Positions 16,114 to 24,687 of a stretch of 64,000 bases of DNA are shown in pieces. Origin of the DNA: JAKLQR01 sp963753165 (GTDB taxonomy: Bacteria > Nitrospirota > Thermodesulfovibrionia > Thermodesulfovibrionales > SM23-35); the NCBI GenBank assembly GCA_963753165.1, contig CAVWBP010000024.1:62001-126000 (forward strand), in the 5' to 3' direction. The position numbers and the translations under genes were made by a program. Numbering within the stretch: the first letter of the stretch is position 1; every line of letters begins with the position of its first letter. The notes below the pieces were generated by a model, which was not told the DNA's origin, ran no database searches, and saw only the letters and a list, made by a program, of their open reading frames with translations.

Positions 16114-18425
16114 AGACTCTTGTTATTGTTGAATCGCCTGCAAAGGCAAAGACGATAAATAAAATACTCGGGAAGGATTTTACGGTCAAGGCGTCTGTCG
16201 GTCATGTGAAAGACCTCCCCGCAAAAAATCTCGGTGTCGATGTCGAAAAGGATTTCGCACCGCAGTATGTGGTGATCCCGGGCAAGGAGAAGATTATCAG
16301 GGAACTCAAGAAGGCCTCAAAAGAGGCTGACAGAATCTATCTTGCCCCGGACCCGGACAGAGAGGGCGAGGCGATCGCCTGGCATATTGCGACAGAGATC
16401 GCGGATAAAAAATCCAAAACGCTCGATGAGAAAATATACCGGATTATATTCAATGAAATTACTTCGCGTGCCGTCCGTGAGGCGATTCAGCACCCTGAGA
16501 AGATAGATATGAAGAAAGTTGAAGCGCAGCAGGCGCGGAGGATCCTTGACAGGCTGGTCGGGTACGGACTCAGTCCTCTCCTCTGGAAGAAAGTGCGAAG
16601 GGGCCTGAGCGCAGGGAGAGTACAGTCTGTGGTCGTCAGGCTTGTCGTGGACAAGGAGCGGGCTATCGAGGCTTTTCAATCCGAAGAATACTGGAGTATC
16701 AATGCGGAATTTGAAGGCTCGAAACTTCCGGTATTCTGGGCGAGGCTTTTCAGGATAAACACGGGGGCGGAAACAGAGAACAAGTTTCTTGTTCCCAACG
16801 GCGACATGGCGAACAGCATCGTTGCCGATTTGCAGAATAATAATTTTATCCTGAGCAAGATCGACCGGAAACAGAGAAGGAGGATGCCTTACCCGCCGTT
16901 CATCACAAGCACGCTCCAGCAGGAAGCTGCGCGCAAGCTGAGGTTCCCGGCAAAAAAGACGATGATGGTGGCGCAACAGCTCTATGAAGGAGTGGAACTC
17001 GGCGGCGAAGGGTCTGTCGGTCTTATTACTTACATGAGAACGGATTCACACCGGCTTGCTTCAGAGGCCCAGGTTTGGGCGCGGGAGCTTATACAGGAAA
17101 AATTCGGAAAGGATTACGCTCCGGAAAAACCGCCTGTCTACAAAAGCAAGGCATCAGCCCAGGAAGCCCATGAGGCGATACGGCCTACCTATCAGGACAA
17201 GCGGCCTGAGGACATCAGGCAGTTTCTTTCGAAAGACCAGTTTTCACTCTATACACTGATATGGAACCGCTTTATCTCAAGCCAGATGTCGCCTGCACAG
17301 CTTGATCAGACAACGTTCACTATCCACAACCCCCAGGGTGACCGGCCCGCCGGCGCATATGAATTCAGATCCTCCGGGACGGTAGTCCGCTTCGATGGGT
17401 TCATGGCGCTCTATACGGAAGGCAAGGACGAAATTGAAGAGGAAAACGGGCTCACGCTGCCTCCGCTCCAGGAAGGAGAAACCTTGAAGCTTCTCTCCCT
17501 CCAGCCCAAACAGCATTTTACCCAGCCGCCTCCGCGGTACACCGAAGCAACACTTGTGAAAGCGCTCGAAGAGAAAGGGATCGGGCGGCCGAGCACCTAT
17601 GCGGCGATTCTTTCGACGATACAGGACAGAAAGTACGTCCAGAAAACAGAGGGAAAGTTTTCCCCGACGGAACTCGGTGTGGTCGTGAACGACTTTCTCG
17701 TCGAGAAATTCCCCGAGCTTATTGATGTGGGCTTCACTGCGAAGATGGAGGATGAGCTTGACCATATCGAGGACGGCAAGATGAAATGGGTGAAGGTAGT
17801 GAAGGACTTCTATAAACCCTTCGACCATGATCTTACCGAAGCAACACAGACTACCGGAAAGGTAAAACCAAAGGACATACCTACAGAAGCGCTCTGCGAA
17901 AAATGCGGGCTTCCGATGGTCATCCGGTGGGGCAGACACGGGAGATTCTTCGCGTGTTCCGGGTTCCCCAACTGCAAGAATACAAAACCGCTTCCTCTCA
18001 ACGGAACAGAGCAGGGGACGGAAAGCCCTGAGAAGCCGGTGCAGGAGACAGACGAGATATGTGAGAAGTGCGGTTCCCCGATGGTGATAAAATCCGGAAG
18101 GTACGGAAAATTCCTCGCATGCTCAAAATACCCTGAATGCAAAAACGCGAAACCAATCGCTACGGGGATTAAATGTCCAAAGGACGGAGGGGATATTGTA
18201 GAAAGGCGCTCGAAAAAGGGCAAACCGTTCTGGAGCTGCAGCAACTATCCGGAATGCAAGTTCGCCTCATGGTATAAGCCGGTCCCCAGAAAATGTCCGA
18301 AATGCGGCGCTGATTTCCTCTTCGAAAAATACAGGAAAGGCGGAGAGATAACATACTTCTGTCATAGTAAAGAATGCGAATATAAGGAAGTAATGCCGCC
18401 AACGGAAGAGGGAACAACTGCCTGA
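16110..18425 (+). CDS. topA: DNA topoisomerase I
   Basis: Type IA topoisomerase that relaxes negative supercoils. The Toprim domain (TLVIVESPAKAKTINKILG and the acidic PDPDREGEAIAWH) is followed by the active-site region EGSVGLITYMRTDSHRL with the catalytic Tyr, and by GIGRPSTYA. The C-terminus has four zinc-ribbon repeats: two CEKCG...C...C units, a third that reads CPKDGG (second Cys lost, so probably not metal binding) and a last CPKCGADF unit. At 771 residues it is of normal size. It is coupled to dprA and followed closely by a MobB-like gene. Confidence 0.95.
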   Translation: MKTLVIVESPAKAKTINKILGKDFTVKASVGHVKDLPAKNLGVDVEKDFAPQYVVIPGKEKIIRELKKASKEADRIYLAPDPDREGEAIAWHIATEIADKKSKTLDEKIYRIIFNEITSRAVREAIQHPEKIDMKKVEAQQARRILDRLVGYGLSPLLWKKVRRGLSAGRVQSVVVRLVVDKERAIEAFQSEEYWSINAEFEGSKLPVFWARLFRINTGAETENKFLVPNGDMANSIVADLQNNNFILSKIDRKQRRRMPYPPFITSTLQQEAARKLRFPAKKTMMVAQQLYEGVELGGEGSVGLITYMRTDSHRLASEAQVWARELIQEKFGKDYAPEKPPVYKSKASAQEAHEAIRPTYQDKRPEDIRQFLSKDQFSLYTLIWNRFISSQMSPAQLDQTTFTIHNPQGDRPAGAYEFRSSGTVVRFDGFMALYTEGKDEIEEENGLTLPPLQEGETLKLLSLQPKQHFTQPPPRYTEATLVKALEEKGIGRPSTYAAILSTIQDRKYVQKTEGKFSPTELGVVVNDFLVEKFPELIDVGFTAKMEDELDHIEDGKMKWVKVVKDFYKPFDHDLTEATQTTGKVKPKDIPTEALCEKCGLPMVIRWGRHGRFFACSGFPNCKNTKPLPLNGTEQGTESPEKPVQETDEICEKCGSPMVIKSGRYGKFLACSKYPECKNAKPIATGIKCPKDGGDIVERRSKKGKPFWSCSNYPECKFASWYKPVPRKCPKCGADFLFEKYRKGGEITYFCHSKECEYKEVMPPTEEGTTA

Positions 18426-18429
18426 TGCC

Positions 18430-18966
18430 ATGATGCCGGTCATCATAGGTGTCGGCGGCGCATACAGCGGCGTTGGCAAAACAACCGTAGTCTGCGAAAT
18501 CCTGCGGCGCTTCGAAAACTGGGGAGCGATAAAATATACCAAAACCCCCTTCTACTCTTCAGTGACCGATGATATTGCAGTCCTTGCAGAGGAAGGGAAG
18601 GACACGAAACGGTTTCTTGACGCAGGCGCCGCAAAGGTAGTATGGGTGCAATCACCCTATTCCGAACTGCCGGTGACGCTTTCGCTCGCAGCCGGGATGT
18701 TCTCTCAAGTGAGGGGAATCCTTGTTGAAGGAAACAGCGCGGTTGAAGTCATTAACCCCGACATCCTGATGTTCATCAGTGGCAGTCTGCAGGAGAAATG
18801 GAAGCCAAATGCCGAGCACATTCTGGCAAAAGCAGACATTGTTCTCTATGACAAGGAACCTTCCCGGAAATTCCCTTCAGCCTGCACGTTTCATATTGAG
18901 CAGACCACGGAGTATATACAATATCTGGAAAACCTCATTCGTCGAATCAGCACAGAAAGGGCGTAG
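18430..18966 (+). CDS. MobB-like P-loop NTPase
   Basis: A 178-residue protein starting VIIGVGGAYSGVGKTTVVCE, a Walker A of the MobB/MoCo-associated or dethiobiotin-synthetase-like type, followed by GAIKYTKTPFYSSVTDD, which recalls the MobB 'KHTHH' segment but without the His pair. A later VRGILVEGNSAVEVINPDIL resembles the MobB Walker B/base region. It starts four bases after topA. A role in molybdopterin guanine dinucleotide formation is possible; no other Mo genes are nearby, so the substrate is uncertain. Confidence 0.65.
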   Translation: MMPVIIGVGGAYSGVGKTTVVCEILRRFENWGAIKYTKTPFYSSVTDDIAVLAEEGKDTKRFLDAGAAKVVWVQSPYSELPVTLSLAAGMFSQVRGILVEGNSAVEVINPDILMFISGSLQEKWKPNAEHILAKADIVLYDKEPSRKFPSACTFHIEQTTEYIQYLENLIRRISTERA

Positions 18967-18980
18967 CCGGTAAGATGCTT

Positions 18981-19676
18981 CTATAGCAGCTGAAGGACTG
19001 TTTTTACGGTATTCGCCAGTTTTGCCGGCGTGGTGAGCATTTTGAGAAGGAATTCATTCGCGCCTGCATGAATGACCTTTTCGATCACATCCTGCTCCCC
19101 CCGTGCAGAAAAAACAATCACCGGGAGGTCTTTCCACTCGGGGGTAATTTTCAGGATCGAGAGGACTTTAAACCCATCCATCTTCTCCATATAGAGGTCG
19201 AGGATTATCAGGTCAGGCTGCTGTTCTTTCAGCAGGGTCAACGCCTCCATCCCGTCGCGGGCCTCGATAACGGCAAACCCTTCCTGCACCAGTTTGTTCC
19301 TGCTCATCTTTCTGGATGATTCGTTGTCTTCGATCAGGAGGATCTTTTTTCTTTTGTCCGGACTCCGGGAGGTCTTGCGGGCAGAGGCTTCAATAATTTC
19401 ATTGATCGCGGCTCTTTGTTCATCGGACAGCTCGATAAACTGCAGGCCCATCCCTATGCCGGGCTGATTATGCTGAACGCGGGCTTTGACGGTAATTTTG
19501 GCGTCCTTTGCCGGGAGGGTCACTTCGACAACTCTTCCTTCAGTGAAGGAGCGGCCTGTATAGACATAGAGGCCCCCCTCGCTGATATCAATGCCTTTGA
19601 ACTGCATGATATCGTCTACCTGAATATCCTCGTGAAAGGGCACCCTTTTATATTTCCGGCGTTCTTTTCCGTTCAT
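18981..19676 (-). CDS. PilZ domain-response regulator receiver fusion
   Basis: Residues 5-95 form a PilZ c-di-GMP-binding domain, with RRKYKRVPF (the RxxxR half) and DISEGGLYV (the D-x-S-x-x-G half). Residues 110-231 form a CheY-like receiver with acidic E116/D117, phospho-acceptor D160 in LIILDLYMEKMDG, S190 and K212; the Lys is followed by Met instead of the usual Pro. It is a single-protein link between phosphorelay input and c-di-GMP, with no output domain. It is convergent with the MobB-like gene. Motility or surface behaviour is the likely target. Confidence 0.85.
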   Translation of the reverse strand: MNGKERRKYKRVPFHEDIQVDDIMQFKGIDISEGGLYVYTGRSFTEGRVVEVTLPAKDAKITVKARVQHNQPGIGMGLQFIELSDEQRAAINEIIEASARKTSRSPDKRKKILLIEDNESSRKMSRNKLVQEGFAVIEARDGMEALTLLKEQQPDLIILDLYMEKMDGFKVLSILKITPEWKDLPVIVFSARGEQDVIEKVIHAGANEFLLKMLTTPAKLANTVKTVLQLL

Positions 19677-19695
19677 AGCTATTGATTATAGCATA

Positions 19696-20032
19696 TTAAT
19701 GATGCCCGCCGTCTGCGTGGCCGCCGGCGATGATGTAGACGGCATCACGGTCACTTGTGTTGTCAAGATAGCATTCATTGTCTCCGGTGAGGTGAAATGC
19801 AGATCCCTCCTCTCAGGGTTCCCGTCCGGTATCCTGTAACCTCAAGGTCGCCCTTGACCGCAAGTACGATCTCTTCATGGCCTTTCCCGGGCTTTACGAG
19901 CCTCTGTTTTTCCCGGGGGCGCAGGGCGCCGTAGATCATGTAACAGGAATGACTGCCGGTATCCTCATGCCCGAGGATATATTCTCCATCCTCTGCTTCC
20001 AGTGCTTTGGTGCTCATATTAAATGTTTTCAT
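19696..20032 (-). pseudogene. Small cupin-like protein, frameshifted
   Basis: The frame starting MKTFNMSTKALEAEDGEYIL contains GHEEIVLAVKGDLEVTGY, a cupin strand-turn-strand, but runs into a stop at 19775. Skipping one base in the AGAGGAGGG run near 19806 restores SAFHLTGDNECYLDNTSDRD and ends with GGHADGGHH, a His-rich tail, at 19698-19696. The restored protein is about 111 residues, a plausible single-domain cupin with a metal-binding tail. Function is unknown. Confidence 0.6.
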
Positions 20033-20137
20033 GGGTCTCCTTCCGCACTATTTCCTCTTATTATATCCGACGTTTATTTTTTCATTGGGAAAAGCTCTCT
20101 GCTCCGGATAATTGGCGGTTGAAATATTCAGGAAAAG

Positions 20138-20351
20138 GGATACATATTCACTCACCCTCCCCAGGGAGAGCAGATTATTCAATAATAATGTTTTCCTTGA
20201 TTCGTCATTCCGCTGTCGGGAATCTTTCGGGGCAGAGCGTTATATACAGCAATCAGGAAAGCAACATCTCTATGCCTCGTCCCGAAATCCTTCGGGACTG
20301 AGGGGGGAGTTCGTTAAGTTCCCTCTCCACTGAAGGGCTAGGGTGAGGGGG
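20138..20351. repeat. Composite palindromic repeat region, family D
   Basis: About 210 bases before the haem operon hold several inverted motifs: ACTCACCCTCCCCAGGGAGA at the left and CTAGGGTGAGGGGGA at the right as outer arms, with CATTCCGCTGTCGGGAATC and GTCCCGAAATCCTTCGGGAC as inner hairpins. The last unit recurs at 61391-61411. It looks like nested dispersed repeats rather than a gene. Confidence 0.55.
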
Positions 20352-20527
20352 AATGTAGTCTTACTTATGCACTTCTGTAGTAAATAAATTTTGAACAATA
20401 TCTGCATTATTTGGTTCAATTGTGTTTTTCAACGCCGATGGTGTAAAATTTGTATATAAATAGACGATTTACCAATTTTTATACGCACTGTTCATGGTGT
20501 TCGCACGCGTGTAGTGAAGGAACCTAA

Positions 20528-20698
20528 ATGCAGGACAAAATTCAGGAAGAAGTGGAAAAAAAGTCCAAGAACGGCAGGATTTCCTGTCCTGTCGCACGCA
20601 AAATAGCACAGGAACTTGCTGTCTCCTATAAAGAGGTCGGCATGGCTGCTGATGCGCTCAAGATCAAAATAACCGACTGCGAGCTTGGTTGTTTTTAA
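20528..20698 (+). CDS. Small protein with conserved-looking C-terminal CxLGCF motif
   Basis: A 56-residue reading starting after AAGGAACCTAA and ending with TAA overlapping the ccsA start (TAATG), so it is probably translated and coupled. It has a Cys in RISCPVARKIAQELAVSYKE, a helix-turn-helix-like ELAVSYKEVGMAADALKIKI, and ends TDCELGCF. I recall similar short proteins with the LKIKI..C.LGCF ending in related anaerobes, but cannot name a family. The paired Cys at the end may bind a metal or sense redox state; regulation of the haem/cytochrome operon is conjecture. Confidence 0.6.
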   Translation: MQDKIQEEVEKKSKNGRISCPVARKIAQELAVSYKEVGMAADALKIKITDCELGCF

Positions 20699-21513
20699 TG
20701 GACGTCCTGTTATTTGAATTAGCGCTCACCTGTTATTTTGCCGCAACAATCGTGAGTATTACCGAGCTGTTCAAGGAATCGAAGATCACCGCTCGCATCA
20801 GTACAGCGCTTGCCGGATTGGGGTTTGCTCTCCATACGCTCACCATCATCTACCGCTATGGCATCGCCGGGCATATCCCTATAATAAACCCGCATGAGGC
20901 GACCTCTTTTTTCGCATGGTGCGTGGTATTCATTTTCTTTCTGCTCCAGCTCCGGTATAAAGTGAACCTTCTCTCCTCGTTTGTCATGCCGATGGTTTTC
21001 CTTCTCATGCTCGCATCGTCCATGCTCCCGCGCGAGATAACACCGCTCAGTCCGGTGCTCCAGAGCCACTGGCTCGAAATCCATATAGTCCTTGCCTTTC
21101 TCGGCAATGCCGCCTTTGCGCTTGCCTTTGGTATCGGCGTCATGTACCTTGTGCAGGAACATTATGTAAAATCAAAGAACCTTGGCGGCCTCTTCGGAAG
21201 ACTGCCGAGCCTCCAGACCCTCGATGAGATAAATTACAAGCTTATCACCATAGGGTTTCCCCTGTTCACCCTTGCGATTATCACAGGGGTATTTTGGGCT
21301 GAGAGCGCATGGGGGAGCTATTGGAACTGGGACCCGAGGCAGGTCTGGTCGCTGATAACCTGGTTCATTTATGCGATTATTATCCATGCAAGGCTTGTAG
21401 CCGGCTGGAGGGGGAGAAGGGCCGCGTTCCTTTCGATAGCGGGATTCCTTACAATTCTCATCGCCTTTTTCGGGATTGCGCTGCTTAAGCAAGGCCTGCA
21501 CGTTTTCTTATGA
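20698..21513 (+). CDS. ccsA: Cytochrome c biogenesis protein CcsA/CcmC family
   Basis: An integral membrane haem-handling protein of 271 residues with about eight hydrophobic helices. The tryptophan-rich motif WGSYWNWDPRQVWSLITW is the haem-presenting WWD-type signature of CcsA/ResC/CcmC, and flanking His (HEATSFF; HWLEIHIVLAF; IIHARLVAGW) are the expected axial ligands. The partner CcsB/ResB is not in the window. It overlaps the small upstream gene by one base and hemA by four (ATGA), a common hemA-hemC neighbourhood. Confidence 0.9.
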   Translation: MDVLLFELALTCYFAATIVSITELFKESKITARISTALAGLGFALHTLTIIYRYGIAGHIPIINPHEATSFFAWCVVFIFFLLQLRYKVNLLSSFVMPMVFLLMLASSMLPREITPLSPVLQSHWLEIHIVLAFLGNAAFALAFGIGVMYLVQEHYVKSKNLGGLFGRLPSLQTLDEINYKLITIGFPLFTLAIITGVFWAESAWGSYWNWDPRQVWSLITWFIYAIIIHARLVAGWRGRRAAFLSIAGFLTILIAFFGIALLKQGLHVFL

Positions 21514-22781
21514 AAATCATTGTTGTCGGACTGAACCATAAAGTTGCCGATGTGGAGGTCAGGGAAAAACTGGCGTTTAGCGGAGGGAAACTGGAAGAAG
21601 GACTGGCGCGCTTCCGGGAACTTCCTGAAGTTCAGGAGGCTATAATCCTGTCCACCTGCAACAGGGTGGAACTCTATGCAAATGTCACAGATACGGGAAA
21701 GGCGTCAGAATCTGTGAAGACATTCCTCTCGGAGTTCCATGCGATCAACAGGAATTCTCTCGAAAACTCGCTTTATATTTACGATGATGTTACCGCGGTG
21801 AAACATGTGTTCAGGGTTGCATCGAGTCTCGACTCAATGGTGGTAGGCGAACCGCAGATCCTCGGGCAACTGAAAGACGCCTATGAACTCGCCCTTTCCA
21901 AAAAAACCACCGGAATCCTCCTGAATAAACTCTTGAAGAAAGCGATCTCGGTAGCCAAGCGGGTCAGGACCGAGACGCACATCGCGGAGAATGCCGTGTC
22001 GATCAGTTTTGCCGCCGTGGAACTCGCAAGAAAGATTTTTACCGATTTGTCGAAAAAAGTCTGCATGCTGCTCGGCGCAGGTGAAATGGCTGAACTTGCC
22101 GCCCGCCATCTCATAAGCAACGGGATACAGGACGTCCTTGTTGCGAACAGGACATACGAACGCGCCTGCGACCTCTCAAAGGAATTCAACGGCAGGCCGG
22201 TAAAATTCGAGGAATTTATCAACGAGATGGTGCGGACCGATATCGTGATCTGCTCGACGGGAGCTCCGACCTATGTCGTGACAAAGAACCAGATGCAAAA
22301 GGTGATGAAAGAGAGAAAACAGAAGCAGGTTTTTCTTATCGATATCTCCGTCCCGAGAAACCTTGACCCAGGAATAAACGACCTGGAAAATGTGTATCTC
22401 TACAACATAGACGACCTGCAGGGAGTTGTTGATTCAAATATGTTCGAGCGGCAGAAAGAGGCTGAAAAAGCAGAAAGGATTATCGCGGAAGAGATAGAGA
22501 CATTCCTGAAATGGCAGGCTTCACTGGATTCTGTTCCCACCATCAGGGCGCTGAGGGACAAGGCAGAGGAGATGAAAAGGGAAGAGGTCGAAAAACTGAT
22601 ACATAAGTTGCCTTCCCTCGGAGACAGGGAGAAAGAGGCCATAGAATATATGGCTGCAGCCCTCATGAACAAGCTTATGCATCCTCCGACCGCAGCCCTC
22701 AAGGAAGGCGGGGATGACAAGGCGAGTCTGGTTGCGCTCGTACGAAGGCTCTACGGAATAAACGGAGAAGACAAAGAATAA
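21510..22781 (+). CDS. hemA: Glutamyl-tRNA reductase
   Basis: HemA makes glutamate-1-semialdehyde from Glu-tRNA, the first committed step of C5 tetrapyrrole synthesis. At 423 residues it has the N-terminal catalytic block with nucleophile C50 in STCNRVELY, the substrate region SSLDSMVVGEPQILGQLKDA, the NADPH-binding LLGAGEMAELAARHL and the C-terminal dimerisation helix with KLMHPPTAALKE. The operon order ccsA-hemA-hemC links haem synthesis to c-type cytochrome assembly. Confidence 0.95.
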   Translation: MKIIVVGLNHKVADVEVREKLAFSGGKLEEGLARFRELPEVQEAIILSTCNRVELYANVTDTGKASESVKTFLSEFHAINRNSLENSLYIYDDVTAVKHVFRVASSLDSMVVGEPQILGQLKDAYELALSKKTTGILLNKLLKKAISVAKRVRTETHIAENAVSISFAAVELARKIFTDLSKKVCMLLGAGEMAELAARHLISNGIQDVLVANRTYERACDLSKEFNGRPVKFEEFINEMVRTDIVICSTGAPTYVVTKNQMQKVMKERKQKQVFLIDISVPRNLDPGINDLENVYLYNIDDLQGVVDSNMFERQKEAEKAERIIAEEIETFLKWQASLDSVPTIRALRDKAEEMKREEVEKLIHKLPSLGDREKEAIEYMAAALMNKLMHPPTAALKEGGDDKASLVALVRRLYGINGEDKE

Positions 22782-22804
22782 AGGAATACAGAGGATATGA
22801 AGAA

Positions 22805-23833
22805 GTGAAAAATAATAAGATCATTATCGCGACACGGGGCAGCAAACTGGCGCTGTGGCAGGCTGAATTTGTACAGGCTGAACTGAAAAAACGCAATCCT
22901 GACCTGAAGATTGAACTCAACAAGATCAAGACAACAGGCGATAAAATTCTGGATGTCCCTCTTGCAAAGGTCGGCGGCAAGGGACTTTTTGTGAAAGAGA
23001 TAGAAGAAGCGCTTCTGAGCAGGAAGGCCGACCTTGCAGTGCACAGCATGAAGGATGTGCCGACAGACTTCCCTCAGGGTCTCCACCTTGCCGTCATTTG
23101 TGAACGGGAAGACCCGCGGGATGCGTTCATTTCACGCGTTCCGCATTTCATGGAGCTTCCCAAGGGAGCCAGGGTGGGAACAAGCAGCCTCAGGCGTTCC
23201 TGCCAGTTGCTCAATATCAGGCCCGATTTGCTCATTCACAGTCTGCGGGGCAATGTCGAAACGAGGTTAAGAAAACTGGACGAGGGGCAGTTCGACGCGG
23301 TCATCCTGGCAACCGCAGGCGTGAAGAGGCTCGGACTGCACCACAGGATAACGGAGATTCTTCCCTTTGAGACAAGCCTCCCTGCTATCGGCCAGGGCGC
23401 AGTTGGAATTGAGTGCAGGATTGAAGATCAGTTTATCCACACGCTTATTTCGCCTCTCGATCACCGGGAAACTTCTGTGTGTGTAAACGCAGAACGGGCT
23501 TTCCTGAAGCGTCTTGAAGGGGGATGCCAGGTCCCTATAGCAGCCTATGCCCGGATTGAGAAAAGAGCAGCGCGAGCGAAGAGCAGAGAGCAGAAAGCCC
23601 CCTCCATAATCCCCCCCTTGGTAAGGGAGCAGGGCGGTGCCGAACTCCGAACTCAAAACTTTGAACTATTGGTTATGGACGGTCTTGTCGGGAGTATCGA
23701 CGGCAGCACGCTTGTCCGGGGACATATTGAGGGAAGACCTGAAGAAGCAGAACATATGGGGACTATTCTGGCCGAGGATGTTCTTTCACGAGGGGCAAAA
23801 GAGATACTGGACGTGGTGTATCAGAGGTCTTAG
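22805..23833 (+). CDS. hemC: Porphobilinogen deaminase with a repeat-derived internal insertion
   Basis: HemC polymerises four porphobilinogens into hydroxymethylbilane. The GTG start (22805) is followed by IIATRGSKLALWQAEFVQ; conserved LAVHSMKDVPT and GTSSLRRSCQL are present, and dipyrromethane-binding Cys lies near residue 241 (LEGGCQVPIAAYA). Directly after AYARI some 35 residues are inserted (from EKRAARAKSREQ through PSIIPPLVREQGG to about ELRTQNFE) before LLVMDGLVGSIDGS resumes domain 3. The insertion contains a family A palindromic repeat. Such a surface loop may be tolerated; the frame is otherwise intact. Confidence 0.92.
   Translation: MKNNKIIIATRGSKLALWQAEFVQAELKKRNPDLKIELNKIKTTGDKILDVPLAKVGGKGLFVKEIEEALLSRKADLAVHSMKDVPTDFPQGLHLAVICEREDPRDAFISRVPHFMELPKGARVGTSSLRRSCQLLNIRPDLLIHSLRGNVETRLRKLDEGQFDAVILATAGVKRLGLHHRITEILPFETSLPAIGQGAVGIECRIEDQFIHTLISPLDHRETSVCVNAERAFLKRLEGGCQVPIAAYARIEKRAARAKSREQKAPSIIPPLVREQGGAELRTQNFELLVMDGLVGSIDGSTLVRGHIEGRPEEAEHMGTILAEDVLSRGAKEILDVVYQRS
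23597..23640. repeat. Family A repeat core inside hemC
   Basis: CCCCCTCCATAATCCCCCCC followed by TTGGTAAGGGAGCAGGGCGG matches the CCCCCCCTTGCCAAGGGGGG core of the purL copies with a few changes. It is translated as APSIIPPLVREQGG and contributes a length that keeps the hemC frame. Confidence 0.6.
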
Positions 23834-24528
23834 AGAAGACCTTCTCTGCGTTCCATTTCCTGAAACCGTTCTCTTCGTTCCTGACAGTCAATACAGTAGA
23901 TGGCAAAGGGGAGGATTTTCAGCCTTTCCTCGTTTATCTCGTCGCCGCAGTCTTCACAAATGCCGTATGTGCCTTCTCTGAATTTTCTCAGGGCTTCATC
24001 TGTTTTCTGAAGGTTTTCACGGTGTATGCCCAGCTGTCTCAGGCTGATGTCCTCTGAAAGGTCTACGACCGACCAGTCTCCATCGTCGAGCGCAGTGTCA
24101 ACGAGTTGTCTCGTCTCGCCTTTGATATATTTGGATATCTCGTTCCTGGCTTCCTTCAGTATCTCTTCTCTTTTTCTCAGCAGGGACCTCCGCAGCATTT
24201 CAAGCCTCTCTTCCTCAGAAGGTTTCGCCGCCGGCTTTTTTCTCTGAACAGGTTTTTTTACGACTTTTTTGGCCCGGGCCAGTTTGGTCTTCGGGAATAT
24301 TGCGGTCTTTTTCCGGGGAGTTTCAGCCTTCGCTTTTGAAGAGGGTTTTTTCACCGACTGTTTGGGTTTTGTTTTGACCGCGGTCTTTCCGGAGAGGGAT
24401 TTTGTGTTCACTTTTTTCACGCGGGCAGGCTTTTTCTTCATTTTTGAAGGGGTTTTCTGTACAGAGGTATGCTGTTTTTTCGCCGCCGGTTTTGGTGGTT
24501 TTTTCTTTCCGGATTTCTTTTCTGCCAT
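23830..24528 (-). CDS. DksA/TraR-type zinc-finger protein with lysine-rich N-terminal tail
   Basis: The C-terminal 125 residues are a TraR/DksA-type protein: LRRSLLRKREEILKEARNEI starts the coiled coil, DDGDWSVVDLSEDI contains acidic tip residues, and the four-Cys zinc finger is C191-x2-C194...C212-x2-C215 (CEDCGDEI, YCIDC). These proteins bind the RNA polymerase secondary channel. The first ~105 residues are a Lys/Pro/Ala-rich tract (KKKPPKPAAKK; KTKPKQSVKKPSSKAK) like histone H1 tails, not part of the usual fold. It ends a translation/ribosome-recycling operon and converges on hemC with a four-base overlap. Confidence 0.85.
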   Translation of the reverse strand: MAEKKSGKKKPPKPAAKKQHTSVQKTPSKMKKKPARVKKVNTKSLSGKTAVKTKPKQSVKKPSSKAKAETPRKKTAIFPKTKLARAKKVVKKPVQRKKPAAKPSEEERLEMLRRSLLRKREEILKEARNEISKYIKGETRQLVDTALDDGDWSVVDLSEDISLRQLGIHRENLQKTDEALRKFREGTYGICEDCGDEINEERLKILPFAIYCIDCQERRERFQEMERREGLL

Positions 24529-24530
24529 GG

Positions 24531-24686
24531 CTATTCTTCTCTCTTTTCGGTTTCCGGAGATTCGTCTTCTCCTTCACGAAAAATTTCGATGATGCTCCTC
24601 ACCGTTATCCCCGCAGTCTGGAGAGCCTTCTGAATATCTGTCAGTTTCGCGCCGGTAACCTTTACAAGAAAATTGCGGTGAACCAT
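24531..24686 (-). CDS. Small hypothetical protein downstream of frr
   Basis: A 51-residue reading (VHRNFLVKVTGAKLTDIQKA at the start, acidic tail EGEDESPETEKREE) starts two bases after the frr stop codon and ends two bases before the TraR start. Tight packing inside an operon supports translation. The sequence suggests a beta-alpha unit with a charged tail. I do not recognise a family. An upstream extension to 24731 would lie inside frr and is less likely. Confidence 0.5.
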   Translation of the reverse strand: MVHRNFLVKVTGAKLTDIQKALQTAGITVRSIIEIFREGEDESPETEKREE

Positions 24687-24687
24687 T

